DNA from: Salinibacterium hongtaonis
GTDB lineage: Bacteria; Actinomycetota; Actinomycetes; Actinomycetales; Microbacteriaceae
Direction: 5' to 3'
Assembly: GCF_003065485.1 (NCBI RefSeq)
Contig: NZ_CP026951.1
Coordinates: 1,984,001 to 2,048,000 of the forward strand
DNA length: 64,000 nt
The notes under the pieces are model-generated. The model was not told the DNA's origin. It did no database searches and was given only the letters and a program-made list of their open reading frames with translations. Shown here in pieces: positions 43,899 through 52,296 of the stretch. Position 1 is the stretch's first letter. The number at the start of each line of letters is the position of its first letter. A program made the translations under genes and the position numbers.

Positions 43899-45124
43899 AG
43901 AAATGCTGCGCCCTCTCCCCGGTAGGTGGGCACCATGTCGACGATGGTGCCGTTATCGACGATGGCGAACTCATTGAGATGCTCGCTCAGTTCTCCCGCC
44001 TTCGTGTGCCTCAGCCACACCCGGTCCCCAATGGCGAGATTCTCGGCCGCCGCACCCACTACGGGGGTCTGCACCTCGCCTGCCATCTCCCTTGAGACCA
44101 TGCGAAGACCGGATGGCCACGCGATGCGCGGCAATCGGTCCACACCGGGAGGGCCGGATGCGATCCACCCGCCCCCCAACAATGTGGCGGTGTGCGCGGT
44201 CGGGCGGCGAACGACGGGCAGGGCGAATGCGGCGGCGGGAGCCGGACTAAACCGGGAGTAGTGGTCGAACAGATGCGGGCCGAAGAGGCCACTGCCCGCA
44301 GCCACCTCGGTGACCGCAGCCTCGGCCGCTGTCGACTCGAGCGAACCGGTGCCTCCACCGTTGACGAACTCGAGATCGGCCACCTCGCGCACACCGGCGA
44401 CGGCTTCGGCTCTGCGCTCCGCCAGCTCCGCCATCGACTGCGCCTGAATGCGCCTCAGTGCCGCCCCATAGAGGGGACGCCCGACGGGCTGGTCACCCAT
44501 TCCGGCGATCTGCCCCTCATACGCCATCATGCCCACGAGCTCGAAGCCGGGTCGGTCGACGATGAGCCGGGCCAGTTGCCGCGCCGCCGCCGCCGTATAC
44601 ACGGGCGAACGCCAGGTGCCGATATGGCCGAGAAGCCGTGAGTTCCACGACGCATCCAGTTCGAGACACAGGCGAAGACGGGCGCGCTGCGACGGCCCCA
44701 CGACCGAATCGATGAAGTCGAGATGGGCGACGGAGTCGACCATAAGGGTCACGCGAGAGGCCAGCAGGGGGTCTGCCGCAAGCTGCCGCAGGGCGGGCCG
44801 GTCGACCGTGGGATATCCGACCACAACATCGTCGATCGTCTGCGCCAACCACAGCGCCTCGGCCAAGGTGTAGGCGAGCACGCCGCGATAGCCGGGGCGT
44901 GCGAGAACAGCCTCGAGCACTGCGCGCACCCGCACCGATTTGCTGGCTACGCGAATAGGGGTGCCGCCTGCCCTGCGCACCATCGCATCCGCATTGTGCG
45001 CCAGCGCCGCGAGCGACACCGTGCCGAACGGCGGATCGAGGTCTGCCGTCGCCTGATTAAGCGACTCCCAATATGCGGATGTCGTGTGCCAGTGCTCCGC
45101 GCCGACCCCGAGCGTGATGGACAT
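43895..45124 (-). CDS. Amino-acid deaminase/aldolase (alanine racemase-like N-terminus, D-Ser dehydratase-like C-terminus)
   Basis: 409 residues from ATG 45124. A PLP barrel begins at PFGTVSLAALAHNADAMVRRAG with the Lys in RVASKSVRVRAV, and includes LMVDSVAHLDFID and LCLELDASWN. The C-terminal DSD1-like domain has VGAAAENLAIGDRVWLRHTKAGELSEHLNEF. It resembles D-threonine aldolase/D-serine dehydratase enzymes. Its start overlaps the MFS stop by one base (TGATG) and its stop overlaps the oxidase start by four, so the three genes form a tight operon. Confidence 0.88.
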   Translation of the reverse strand: MSITLGVGAEHWHTTSAYWESLNQATADLDPPFGTVSLAALAHNADAMVRRAGGTPIRVASKSVRVRAVLEAVLARPGYRGVLAYTLAEALWLAQTIDDVVVGYPTVDRPALRQLAADPLLASRVTLMVDSVAHLDFIDSVVGPSQRARLRLCLELDASWNSRLLGHIGTWRSPVYTAAAARQLARLIVDRPGFELVGMMAYEGQIAGMGDQPVGRPLYGAALRRIQAQSMAELAERRAEAVAGVREVADLEFVNGGGTGSLESTAAEAAVTEVAAGSGLFGPHLFDHYSRFSPAPAAAFALPVVRRPTAHTATLLGGGWIASGPPGVDRLPRIAWPSGLRMVSREMAGEVQTPVVGAAAENLAIGDRVWLRHTKAGELSEHLNEFAIVDNGTIVDMVPTYRGEGAAFL

Positions 45125-46395
45125 CAGCGAACTCCTTTGATGGGCAGCACGGCGAGAGCGCCCAGGATTGCCGTCGCCGCCGCCAGTAGGAAGAGTCCCT
45201 GAAACCCGACGAGCCACGAGACAACGCCCGCTCCGAGCAGCGGTGCGATTGCCTGCGGCACTGCCCACGCAACATTCATGATTCCGAGGTCCTTTCCGCG
45301 GGTGTGAGCGTCGGGCAAGACCTGAGTTGCGAGCGCCTGATCGACACTGAGGAAGGTACCGTATCCGAGCCCCAGCAGCCCCGCTGCGACCATCGCGACC
45401 GTAAGGTCTGGCACCAGCGCGAGAAGCAGAGCGGCAACCGCTTGGAGGCTCGCGGCGACAATCACGAACAGTCGCCGACGGCCAAGCCGATCGCTGAGCC
45501 GGCCGAAAGCGAGGGATGCCACGATCACAAAGACCATGTAGACGAGCGTCAGCACTATGAGGCTGCCCTCCGCATCCACAATTCCCAGGCCAAGCCCGAA
45601 GGCCAAGAAGTACAGCAGCAACGATGTGCCGAAGGCATTGCCCAGGTTCACGAGCACTCGGCTGAGGAGAGTCCAGCCGAAATCAGGATGCTGCCGCGGG
45701 CTGATCCAGAACCCCTGAACCAGGGTGCGCGCCGTGAGCGGCGGCCTCTGCGCTGGGTCGAGCACGCGGTCGGGCACAACGATAACGAACGGCAGCACCA
45801 ATACGAGCAGCAGCACTGCCATTGCGGCGTAGCCGAAGAATTGCCCGACAAAGAGCTCTGTCACGAGCACGAGGCCAAGAATGGTTCCGACCGCCTGCGG
45901 CGCCGACATCCACCCGGAGACAAGGCCCCTCTGATTGACCGGAACCTGGTCGGAGATGGTTGCGGTAAGGGCCGCCGTGAGGGTGCAGAAGCCGCTGAGC
46001 GCGAGCGCCCAGCACACTCCGATCCCCACGAGCGTGGTTTGCGTCCCGAGCAGCAGCAGGGCAACGGCGAAGAGAACGGCTCCGCCGAGAATCCACGGAC
46101 GGCGACGGCCGAAGCGCGACGTCGTGCGGTCGGAGAGCGCACCGGCGAGCGGATATGCCACCACCGCGCACAGCCCAGCGATGCCTGAGATGATGCCGAA
46201 CGCCACGACCCCGTCTACCCAGTTGTCGGAGTTGAGTTGCGCCTCGACCTGGACCGGCAAGAGCAGCTGGATCGGCGTGAGTTGCGCCATCCATACGCCC
46301 AGCCATGCCGTGGCAAACAGAGCGATCCAGCCGCCGGTTACCGCGCGGGTCGGCTCCGCGAACGCTGCCGTCTCAGACGCCGTTGTGGTTGTCAT
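45124..46395 (-). CDS. MFS transporter
   Basis: 423 residues from ATG 46395 with GGGGGAG upstream; an earlier in-frame ATG adds ten residues. Twelve hydrophobic segments, the motif A-like GALSDRTTSRFGRRRP after helix 2 and GRLSDRLGRRRLF after helix 8 are visible. A sugar/drug-type proton symporter is likely. As first gene of the operon with a PLP aldolase and an aldonolactone oxidase, it may import or export their substrate or product. Confidence 0.9.
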   Translation of the reverse strand: MTTTTASETAAFAEPTRAVTGGWIALFATAWLGVWMAQLTPIQLLLPVQVEAQLNSDNWVDGVVAFGIISGIAGLCAVVAYPLAGALSDRTTSRFGRRRPWILGGAVLFAVALLLLGTQTTLVGIGVCWALALSGFCTLTAALTATISDQVPVNQRGLVSGWMSAPQAVGTILGLVLVTELFVGQFFGYAAMAVLLLVLVLPFVIVVPDRVLDPAQRPPLTARTLVQGFWISPRQHPDFGWTLLSRVLVNLGNAFGTSLLLYFLAFGLGLGIVDAEGSLIVLTLVYMVFVIVASLAFGRLSDRLGRRRLFVIVAASLQAVAALLLALVPDLTVAMVAAGLLGLGYGTFLSVDQALATQVLPDAHTRGKDLGIMNVAWAVPQAIAPLLGAGVVSWLVGFQGLFLLAAATAILGALAVLPIKGVR

Positions 46396-46677
46396 GCGCG
46401 GTCTCCCCCGTCGTGGCCTGGTCAACTGTGTTCCGCGGCGGCACCGCTGTCAACCATCAGGATGAGGGCATCCCCCTGGAGGATGAGATCCGGCCCGGAT
46501 GCGGCCCGTCGGCCCCGCGCCGCGGCGACGTCGCGTATATTGAGAGATTGACAAGTCTGTCTACAGCCGCAGAACTCCGCCCGATCACCCGCATTTGCCC
46601 ACCGAGACCCCGCCAACCCGCCGCAACTGCCCTAAAACCCTGCCCTTTGCCGCAGCGCACGGGCTCGTCCCAGAAGA

Positions 46678-48513
46678 GTGCCGGTGATTTCCACGCCACC
46701 CCGCAGAAGAGCCGCTACGCCGACCCCCGGTGCGCGGTCTCTCCGACTCATGCCCCGGCGCCCAGCGCGTGGTGGGAGGGGACGGTCAGCCCTCGCCGCC
46801 ATTGTTCTACTCGCCCCCATTGCGGGGATCTTCGCCCCTCTCGCCGCTGTCGCACAGGAGCCCACCCCATCCGCGAACGCGGTGGCCCCTGCCCTTGCCG
46901 CCGCTGCACCCCTGATCGCTGAGCCCGCCGATGGAGCCTTCATCGATCGCAACCGGGTCGTCGTCTCTGGTCAGGGAACCGAGGCGGGCAACACGGTTAC
47001 CGTGTCGCTTGCCGGGTCAACCGCCTGCACGACGGTCGTTGCCGTCGACCTCGCCTGGGAATGCCTCGTCCCCTCGCTGCCCAACACTGCTGCCGCCGTC
47101 ATCGCGGCCGTTGAGTCTCTGGCCGACGGCACGACCAACGACGCAACCATCACCCTCGCCGTGCTCGGCCCACCCCTGCTCGACGAGGTCAGCCCGACGC
47201 CCGGATATGTGACGGGATCTGGGCACCCCGATTCCACCGTCACGGTCTCGGTCGCCGGAACAACGTGCGCGGTTCGCGTTGCGGCGAGCGGATACTGGTC
47301 GTGCACCCCGCTCAGCGCCGCGGGCGCGAAACCAGCGACGGGCTCGCACCCGGTATCAGCGCAGCAATCGCACCCGGCCATCGGCGCCGGATCCAGCTCC
47401 GCCCTGACGAGCAGAACCATCGCGTTCGATACCCAACGCCCCGAACCACCCGTAATTCTTCAGCCCTCCGACAACAGCCGAGTAACCCGGCTGCCAGCCA
47501 ACTTTCGGGGCACCGGCGAAAACGGGGCAACGGTAGACGTATATCTGGGCGGGGTTCCCGTGTGCGCCGCCGTTGTGAGCGGCGGGGAGTGGGGATGTGC
47601 TGGCGGATCCGGAACAACGAGCGGCTCGCAAACCGCGCGTGCCGTGCAGCGCGACCAGGCCAACAACTACAGCGACCCCAGCGCCATCGTCCGGTTCTCT
47701 GTAGGACCGGCCGCCCCAGCGCAAACGCTCACGCCGACGCCATCACCCACAACAGAACCTTCGCCGTCGGCCCAGCCGAGCGCGCCGCCGGCGAGCTATC
47801 CGCCAGCATCTGAGAGCCCCTGGCCGCTGCCGGAGGCAGGCAGCCCGCTGGCGGAGGCTCTGGCTAACTGGGGCACCCCGACCGACTTCAGCTCCGGCAT
47901 ACCCGGCCTTCACGAGAGCATCGAACGCGGCAACTGGTGGCGCGCCCCCCTGCTCGCTCTCGTGGCGATACTGCTGGTCGCGCTGCCTCTGCGGCTGCTC
48001 GCATCAACCCTGCGGGGGCGCATTCGGTGGCCATTCGGCCAGATCACAGGCCGCAACACGGTGCGGGAGACGCCGGCCGCCTTCCCAGCGAATGCGGCGG
48101 ATGCAACAGCTCCCGGCTGGTGGACCCCCTGGCTCGCGATGAGCCTTCCATTCGCGGTGACCGTGGCTTTTATGGTCGTCGCTGGCGGGGTGAGCGGAGA
48201 GGTGCGGTACCTGCGTCTCGCGGTCGCAATCGCCGGCGCTCTCGCTCTGATCAACGTGGTCGGCGTGGCCGTTGCCACCCGCATCGGCTCTGCCTGGCAG
48301 CGCGTTGATACCCAGTTTCGGTTCCGCGGATTGCTCTTTGCTGCCGCGATCGTCTCGGGACTTGTGTCGCGACTCATCGGGCTCTCCCCTCCCCTGGTTA
48401 CTGGCACGCTCATCGGCATGCGCCCCGACCCCACGGCGGCCGTGCACAAAAGGGCGATCGTGGGGCTCATTCAGGGGGAACCGTGCTCGCGCTCGGGCTC
48501 GCGGGGTGGCTGA
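46678..48513 (+). CDS. Secreted Ig-like domain/membrane protein, 5' part of a frameshifted gene
   Basis: 611 residues in this frame. Signal-like segment near residues 37-60 (SALAAIVLLAPIAGIFAPLA), then three beta-rich modules of about 85-90 residues with similar openings (IAEPADGAFIDRNRVVVSG, DEVSPTPGYVTGSG, ILQPSDNSRVTRLPANFRG) and Cys pairs, like bacterial Ig-like folds. A Pro/Ser/Thr linker (residues about 345-385) leads to several membrane helices. Frame breaks at the G run 48474-48478; restoring one G continues into the 48483 frame. GTG 46678 or ATG 46750 may be the start. Confidence 0.7.
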   Translation: MPVISTPPRRRAATPTPGARSLRLMPRRPARGGRGRSALAAIVLLAPIAGIFAPLAAVAQEPTPSANAVAPALAAAAPLIAEPADGAFIDRNRVVVSGQGTEAGNTVTVSLAGSTACTTVVAVDLAWECLVPSLPNTAAAVIAAVESLADGTTNDATITLAVLGPPLLDEVSPTPGYVTGSGHPDSTVTVSVAGTTCAVRVAASGYWSCTPLSAAGAKPATGSHPVSAQQSHPAIGAGSSSALTSRTIAFDTQRPEPPVILQPSDNSRVTRLPANFRGTGENGATVDVYLGGVPVCAAVVSGGEWGCAGGSGTTSGSQTARAVQRDQANNYSDPSAIVRFSVGPAAPAQTLTPTPSPTTEPSPSAQPSAPPASYPPASESPWPLPEAGSPLAEALANWGTPTDFSSGIPGLHESIERGNWWRAPLLALVAILLVALPLRLLASTLRGRIRWPFGQITGRNTVRETPAAFPANAADATAPGWWTPWLAMSLPFAVTVAFMVVAGGVSGEVRYLRLAVAIAGALALINVVGVAVATRIGSAWQRVDTQFRFRGLLFAAAIVSGLVSRLIGLSPPLVTGTLIGMRPDPTAAVHKRAIVGLIQGEPCSRSGSRGG

Positions 48514-48866
48514 GTTACCTCGCCATCGGACCCGTTGTGGGATTCTGGCTTTCACTCTTTAGCGAGTTCTTCGCGGCACTGTGCCTGGTCGGTCTTGGCT
48601 CGGCTGTGATGCTGCTCGCTCCGGTCGGCGGGCTACCCGGACGAGTCGTCTACGAGTGGCATCGCTGGGCATGGTTCGGCATCGCGTTTGTCGTGGCGAC
48701 TATCGCCTTCGGGGTGCTCCTGGGCGGGGCATCTGCACGCTTCCCCCTCGGCACTCTTCTCATGATGGCCGGCGGAGTCGCCGCGCTCTGCATCGGCGGG
48801 TGGGCCTACTTCAGCTTTGTCGCCCGTCCCGCGTCAGAGCCGAATCGGGTCAGACCGCTTCGATGA
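48483..48866 (+). CDS. C-terminal membrane part of the same frameshifted gene
   Basis: From GTG 48483, 127 residues with four hydrophobic helices (LALGLAGWLSYLAIGPVVGFWL split, AALCLVGLGSAVMLLAPVGGLPG, WFGIAFVVATIAFGVLLGG, LLMMAGGVAALCIGGWAYF). No ribosome site stands alone before it, and the hydrophobic pattern runs on from the upstream frame if one G is added: IQGGTVLALGLAGWL. It is therefore most likely the tail of the preceding protein, not a separate gene. It overlaps the convergent SRAP stop by 17 bases. Confidence 0.65.
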   Translation: MLALGLAGWLSYLAIGPVVGFWLSLFSEFFAALCLVGLGSAVMLLAPVGGLPGRVVYEWHRWAWFGIAFVVATIAFGVLLGGASARFPLGTLLMMAGGVAALCIGGWAYFSFVARPASEPNRVRPLR

Positions 48867-49542
48867 GCTGCGGGCCATCATTGCGCACGCTGTTCACCTG
48901 ACGCGACACCGCATAGAAGTCGAGATCGTTCGCCACCTCGAGCGATGTGAGCTCAAGCATGCGGAGCGCATTGTCAACGCTGAGGTGGTCACCGAGCCAA
49001 TCGTCAACGCTCTCCGGGGTGAGGAACGACGGCATGCGGTCGTGCACCTCGCCGGGGGCAACATGCGCGTCGCGGGTCACGATCGCCATGGAAAGGTGCC
49101 ACCGTGCAGGGTCGTCCTTGGGGAGCGAACGGTCGAGCCATGGCCGGATGATTCCCGCCATCATCATGTCTCCACCGCCGGGCCGATGCACAAAATAAGG
49201 CTGCTTGCCATCAGGGGTCACCTGCCACTCGTAGTAACCGAGCGCCGGCACAATGCAGCGGTGTGATGCAAATGCCGACGAAAACAGGCCGTTGCTCGCC
49301 ACGGTTTCGACTCGGGCATTGATGATGGGCTTGCCCCCGCCGAACGTCGGTGACGATGGTGGAACGATCCCCCAGCGAACGCCGGCGATCTCCCTCACCC
49401 CATCGCGCTGCCGGATGACGGGGACAACCGTCGTCGGAGTCACGTTGTAGCTCGGCCGCCAGTCACGGAAGTCGCCGCCGCGCGCAACGTATTCCTGGAT
49501 GAGATCGTCGGTCTCTTTGTTCATCGCGAATCGCCCGCACAT
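48850..49542 (-). CDS. SOS response-associated peptidase (SRAP/YedK/HMCES family)
   Basis: 230 residues from ATG 49542. The catalytic Cys2 is exposed by Met removal in MCGRFAM; INARVETV supplies Asn, ALGYYEW the Glu, and GEVHDRMP the His. The protein crosslinks to abasic sites in single-stranded DNA and protects them from cleavage. Length and all catalytic residues match active members. An earlier in-frame start would bury Cys2 and is rejected. Confidence 0.93.
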   Translation of the reverse strand: MCGRFAMNKETDDLIQEYVARGGDFRDWRPSYNVTPTTVVPVIRQRDGVREIAGVRWGIVPPSSPTFGGGKPIINARVETVASNGLFSSAFASHRCIVPALGYYEWQVTPDGKQPYFVHRPGGGDMMMAGIIRPWLDRSLPKDDPARWHLSMAIVTRDAHVAPGEVHDRMPSFLTPESVDDWLGDHLSVDNALRMLELTSLEVANDLDFYAVSRQVNSVRNDGPQLIEAV

Positions 49543-49578
49543 GCGCGTAACGCTACGCCTGGCCGCTGACATCCGCGC

Positions 49579-51024
49579 CTAGTGCGCCGGAACCGCAGCC
49601 CCATCACCGTTCGGGATGAGCTCGTGCCTGGGCCCACGAATCATGAAGACCGCAATCAGGGCCGCGACGACCATTGCGATCCCCGATGCCAGGAAGGCAG
49701 CCGAGTAGCCGTTCGTGAAGGCGAGCAGCTGATCTGCTCCGCCGGCGAGCGCGTCGGTTGCCGCCGTGGAATAGAGCACCGTGAACACAGCGAGCCCTAT
49801 CGATCCACCGATGTGGAACGCGGAGTTGACCGTTGCTGAGGCAACCCCGGCGTCGGCAGGAGAGACACCAGTGAGGGCGAGATTCTGCAGCGGCACGAAC
49901 AGCATCGACAGTCCAACGCCCATCAACACGAGGGCGGGCAGCACCTGCACGAAATAGTTGCCGTCGGGAGTGACGCCCATGAGCAGGAAGAGTCCCGCGG
50001 CCGTTACGAGGGGTCCCACGATCATGAGCGGGCGAGGACCAAACGAGTTGAGCCCCTTCGTGACGAACGGAGTGCACCCAAAAACCACCACGGTCATCGC
50101 CACGTTGGCGATGCCCGAAATGAGCGGGCTCATGCCCAGCACAAGCTGGAAATAGAAGGTGAGGTAGAGCATCGAGCCGATCATCACGGCACCGATGACC
50201 GCCTGTATCAGGAACGCGCCGGCCCGAACCGAGTTAGTAATGACGCGCAGCGGCAGGAGTGGCTGGCGCACCCGCGACTGGATGACGACAAACACGGTGA
50301 GCAGAACGACGCCGATCGCCAGGAACAGGATCGTGTCCCACGAGCCCCAGCCGTGCTCGGCCAATGTGAAGCCGTAGACCAGCGCACCGAGGCCGAGCGT
50401 GACAGTGATGGCACCCCAGATGTCGTAGCGATTGTTGCCCTCTGCTTTGCTCTCGCTGAGCAATAGGGCGCCGCCGATCATGCTGATGGCGACGAAGACA
50501 ACGTTGACCAGAAGGCACCAACGCCAGCTGGCAAATTCCGTGAGCACACCGCCGAGCACGAGGCCGATTGCGGCGCCCGTTCCCGCGACCGTTCCAAAAA
50601 TGGCGAAGGCGAGGTTGCGCTCACGACCGTGGGCAAACAGCACGGTGACCATCGCGAGCGCGGCGGGGGCAAGCATCGCCGCGAAGGCACCCTGCACCCC
50701 TCGAGCCACGATGAGCTCGGTGCCGGACTGGGCAAGTCCGCCCCACGCGGAGGCAAGACCGAAGCCGATCATCCCCACCATGAACGTGCGCTTGCGACCC
50801 CAATAGTCGGCGATGCGCCCGCCGAGCAGAAGGAGCGCGCCGAACGCGAGGGCGTAAGCCGTGACAACCCACTGGCGCTGGCCATCGGTCAGGCCGAGTT
50901 CGGTCTGAGCCTGGGGCAACGCGATCGTGACGATTGTGGTGTCGAGAACGACGACCAGCTGAGTAAGGGCGAGGACGGCGAGGGCCCACCAGCGGGATGC
51001 GGAACTGCGCGAGACAAAAGACAA
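49579..51024 (-). CDS. DHA2-family MFS drug exporter (EmrB/QacA type)
   Basis: About 481 residues with fourteen hydrophobic segments. ALTQLVVVLDTTIVTIALPQ is the family's helix 1 motif D1, GGRIADYWGRKRTF motif A and GTGAAIGLVLGGVLTEFASWRW motif C-like. Proton-coupled multidrug export is the usual role. I prefer a TTG at 51024 because GGAGG lies eight bases upstream; an ATG at 51048 would add eight residues. No regulator gene is adjacent, so control is unclear. Confidence 0.9.
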   Translation of the reverse strand: MSFVSRSSASRWWALAVLALTQLVVVLDTTIVTIALPQAQTELGLTDGQRQWVVTAYALAFGALLLLGGRIADYWGRKRTFMVGMIGFGLASAWGGLAQSGTELIVARGVQGAFAAMLAPAALAMVTVLFAHGRERNLAFAIFGTVAGTGAAIGLVLGGVLTEFASWRWCLLVNVVFVAISMIGGALLLSESKAEGNNRYDIWGAITVTLGLGALVYGFTLAEHGWGSWDTILFLAIGVVLLTVFVVIQSRVRQPLLPLRVITNSVRAGAFLIQAVIGAVMIGSMLYLTFYFQLVLGMSPLISGIANVAMTVVVFGCTPFVTKGLNSFGPRPLMIVGPLVTAAGLFLLMGVTPDGNYFVQVLPALVLMGVGLSMLFVPLQNLALTGVSPADAGVASATVNSAFHIGGSIGLAVFTVLYSTAATDALAGGADQLLAFTNGYSAAFLASGIAMVVAALIAVFMIRGPRHELIPNGDGAAVPAH

Positions 51025-51238
51025 AGAAGGAACCTCCAGGCTTCTCATACCGACGTTGCTGGAGGTTTCTAGCCTCGGATCTGTGCAGAAAATGCATCCG
51101 ACCTCCCCGAGCCATGTGACCGGGCAGGGATCCACTATAGCCCGGACGCCGCGCACGGTCGACCCGAGCGAACGATGCCCCCCGGCTGCCGCTCAGCCGG
51201 TTCTAGACGTCGTCAGACGGCATGAGTCATAGGGGCGA

Positions 51239-52072
51239 CTATGGCACAGCGTCAGCGATGGGTGAAGATAGGTACTCGGCCTTCCCGTTGGCACGCCAAT
51301 GCACTGAATGCGTTCGGCGAGCGTGAGCTCCCTGTCCAAGTTCTTCGGTCTTGTCGACCGTCGTCGTCCAGTCGAGTCGCAGGCCGTGAACGGCGAACTC
51401 CTCCTCAGAGACGCATGCTGAAACGACTTCACCGGGTGGCGTAGCGGCGAGGACACACGTTTTACCTGCGCGTGACATCGCCACAAATATCCTTCGCCGT
51501 TCACCTTCGAGGCTGCCGAACAGCACCCGAGTGGACTCCCCGATGATCGTCGTCGGCAGCGTCGTCGGAAAGATGTCGGCGCTCGTCTGCGGGGCTTCGA
51601 AACGCAAGTACGCCGCATACTTCGGCTCTCCCATTCCGCCAACCCCGTCGTCAGGTTCGGCGGAAGCGCTGGGTGCGCCGCTCGAAGCGGGTCCGAGGTA
51701 TCCGCCCGCCATGGGGGCGATCGCGTCCTGCCGTGGGGCCAACCCCAGGCCGATGCCCACCCCTGCGCCGATGCCGAGCACCAGGGTGACCGCGACCAGA
51801 GCGATGGTGCTGACTCCCCTGCGCGATGCGCTGATGGGCCCCGACCCAGTGTCCCTGTCGAGCCCCTCTTCGGACGACAGGATGTTTGGCGCGCAAGCCT
51901 CGACGTCGGCCGACTCTTTGCCTGGCTCTGCGCCGCGCTCCCCAGCCCGCTGAGTCGAAGCATCCTGCGACTCCGTGAGCTGGCGAAGCCGCTCTACCGT
52001 CTCGGCATCGGGATGTGCACCGCGCGAATAAACCTGGCGTCGCAAGTCTGCGAGCCTGTCGCCTTCATCCAC
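51239..52072 (-). CDS. Single-pass membrane protein of unknown function
   Basis: 277 residues. A charged cytoplasmic N-terminus (MDEGDRLADLRRQVYSRGAHPD) of about 85 residues, one membrane helix (about 87-112, TIALVAVTLVLGIGAGVGIGL) and an extracytoplasmic domain with two Cys (GKTCVLAATP and SACVSEEEF) that could be disulfide-bonded; FVAMSRAGKTCVLA and GEVVSACV resemble anti-sigma-like or DUF-type external domains common in Microbacteriaceae. It is the only gene between the exporter and the tRNA. Confidence 0.75.
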   Translation of the reverse strand: MDEGDRLADLRRQVYSRGAHPDAETVERLRQLTESQDASTQRAGERGAEPGKESADVEACAPNILSSEEGLDRDTGSGPISASRRGVSTIALVAVTLVLGIGAGVGIGLGLAPRQDAIAPMAGGYLGPASSGAPSASAEPDDGVGGMGEPKYAAYLRFEAPQTSADIFPTTLPTTIIGESTRVLFGSLEGERRRIFVAMSRAGKTCVLAATPPGEVVSACVSEEEFAVHGLRLDWTTTVDKTEELGQGAHARRTHSVHWRANGKAEYLSSPIADAVP

Positions 52073-52179
52073 ATCGACCCCCGCATCCGTGGAGCCATGA
52101 TGACATACGCGAGAATTAATCCGCCCGCAGTCGGCCTCAGGGCGCGTCGACGAAGAGCCGAAAACTAACGCCGGTTTGG

Positions 52180-52256
52180 TGGTGCCCCCGCAGGGATTCG
52201 AACCCTGACTGTGACGATTTTAAGTCGTCTGCCTCTGCCGGTTGGGCTACGGGGGC
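52180..52256 (-). tRNA. tRNA-Leu, anticodon UAA, CCA encoded
   Basis: Cloverleaf on the reverse strand: 7-bp acceptor GCCCCCG/CGGGGGC, D stem GCC/GGC with GG in the loop, anticodon stem GACGA/TCGTC with loop CTTAAAA (anticodon TAA), T arm CAGGG-TTCGAAT-CCCTG, discriminator A and CCA. The variable loop has only 5 bases, unlike the long arm of ordinary tRNA-Leu. Confidence 0.93.
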
Positions 52257-52296
52257 GTGAAGCGGCCTGAACCGCTTCGGCTGGTGCCCCCGAAGT

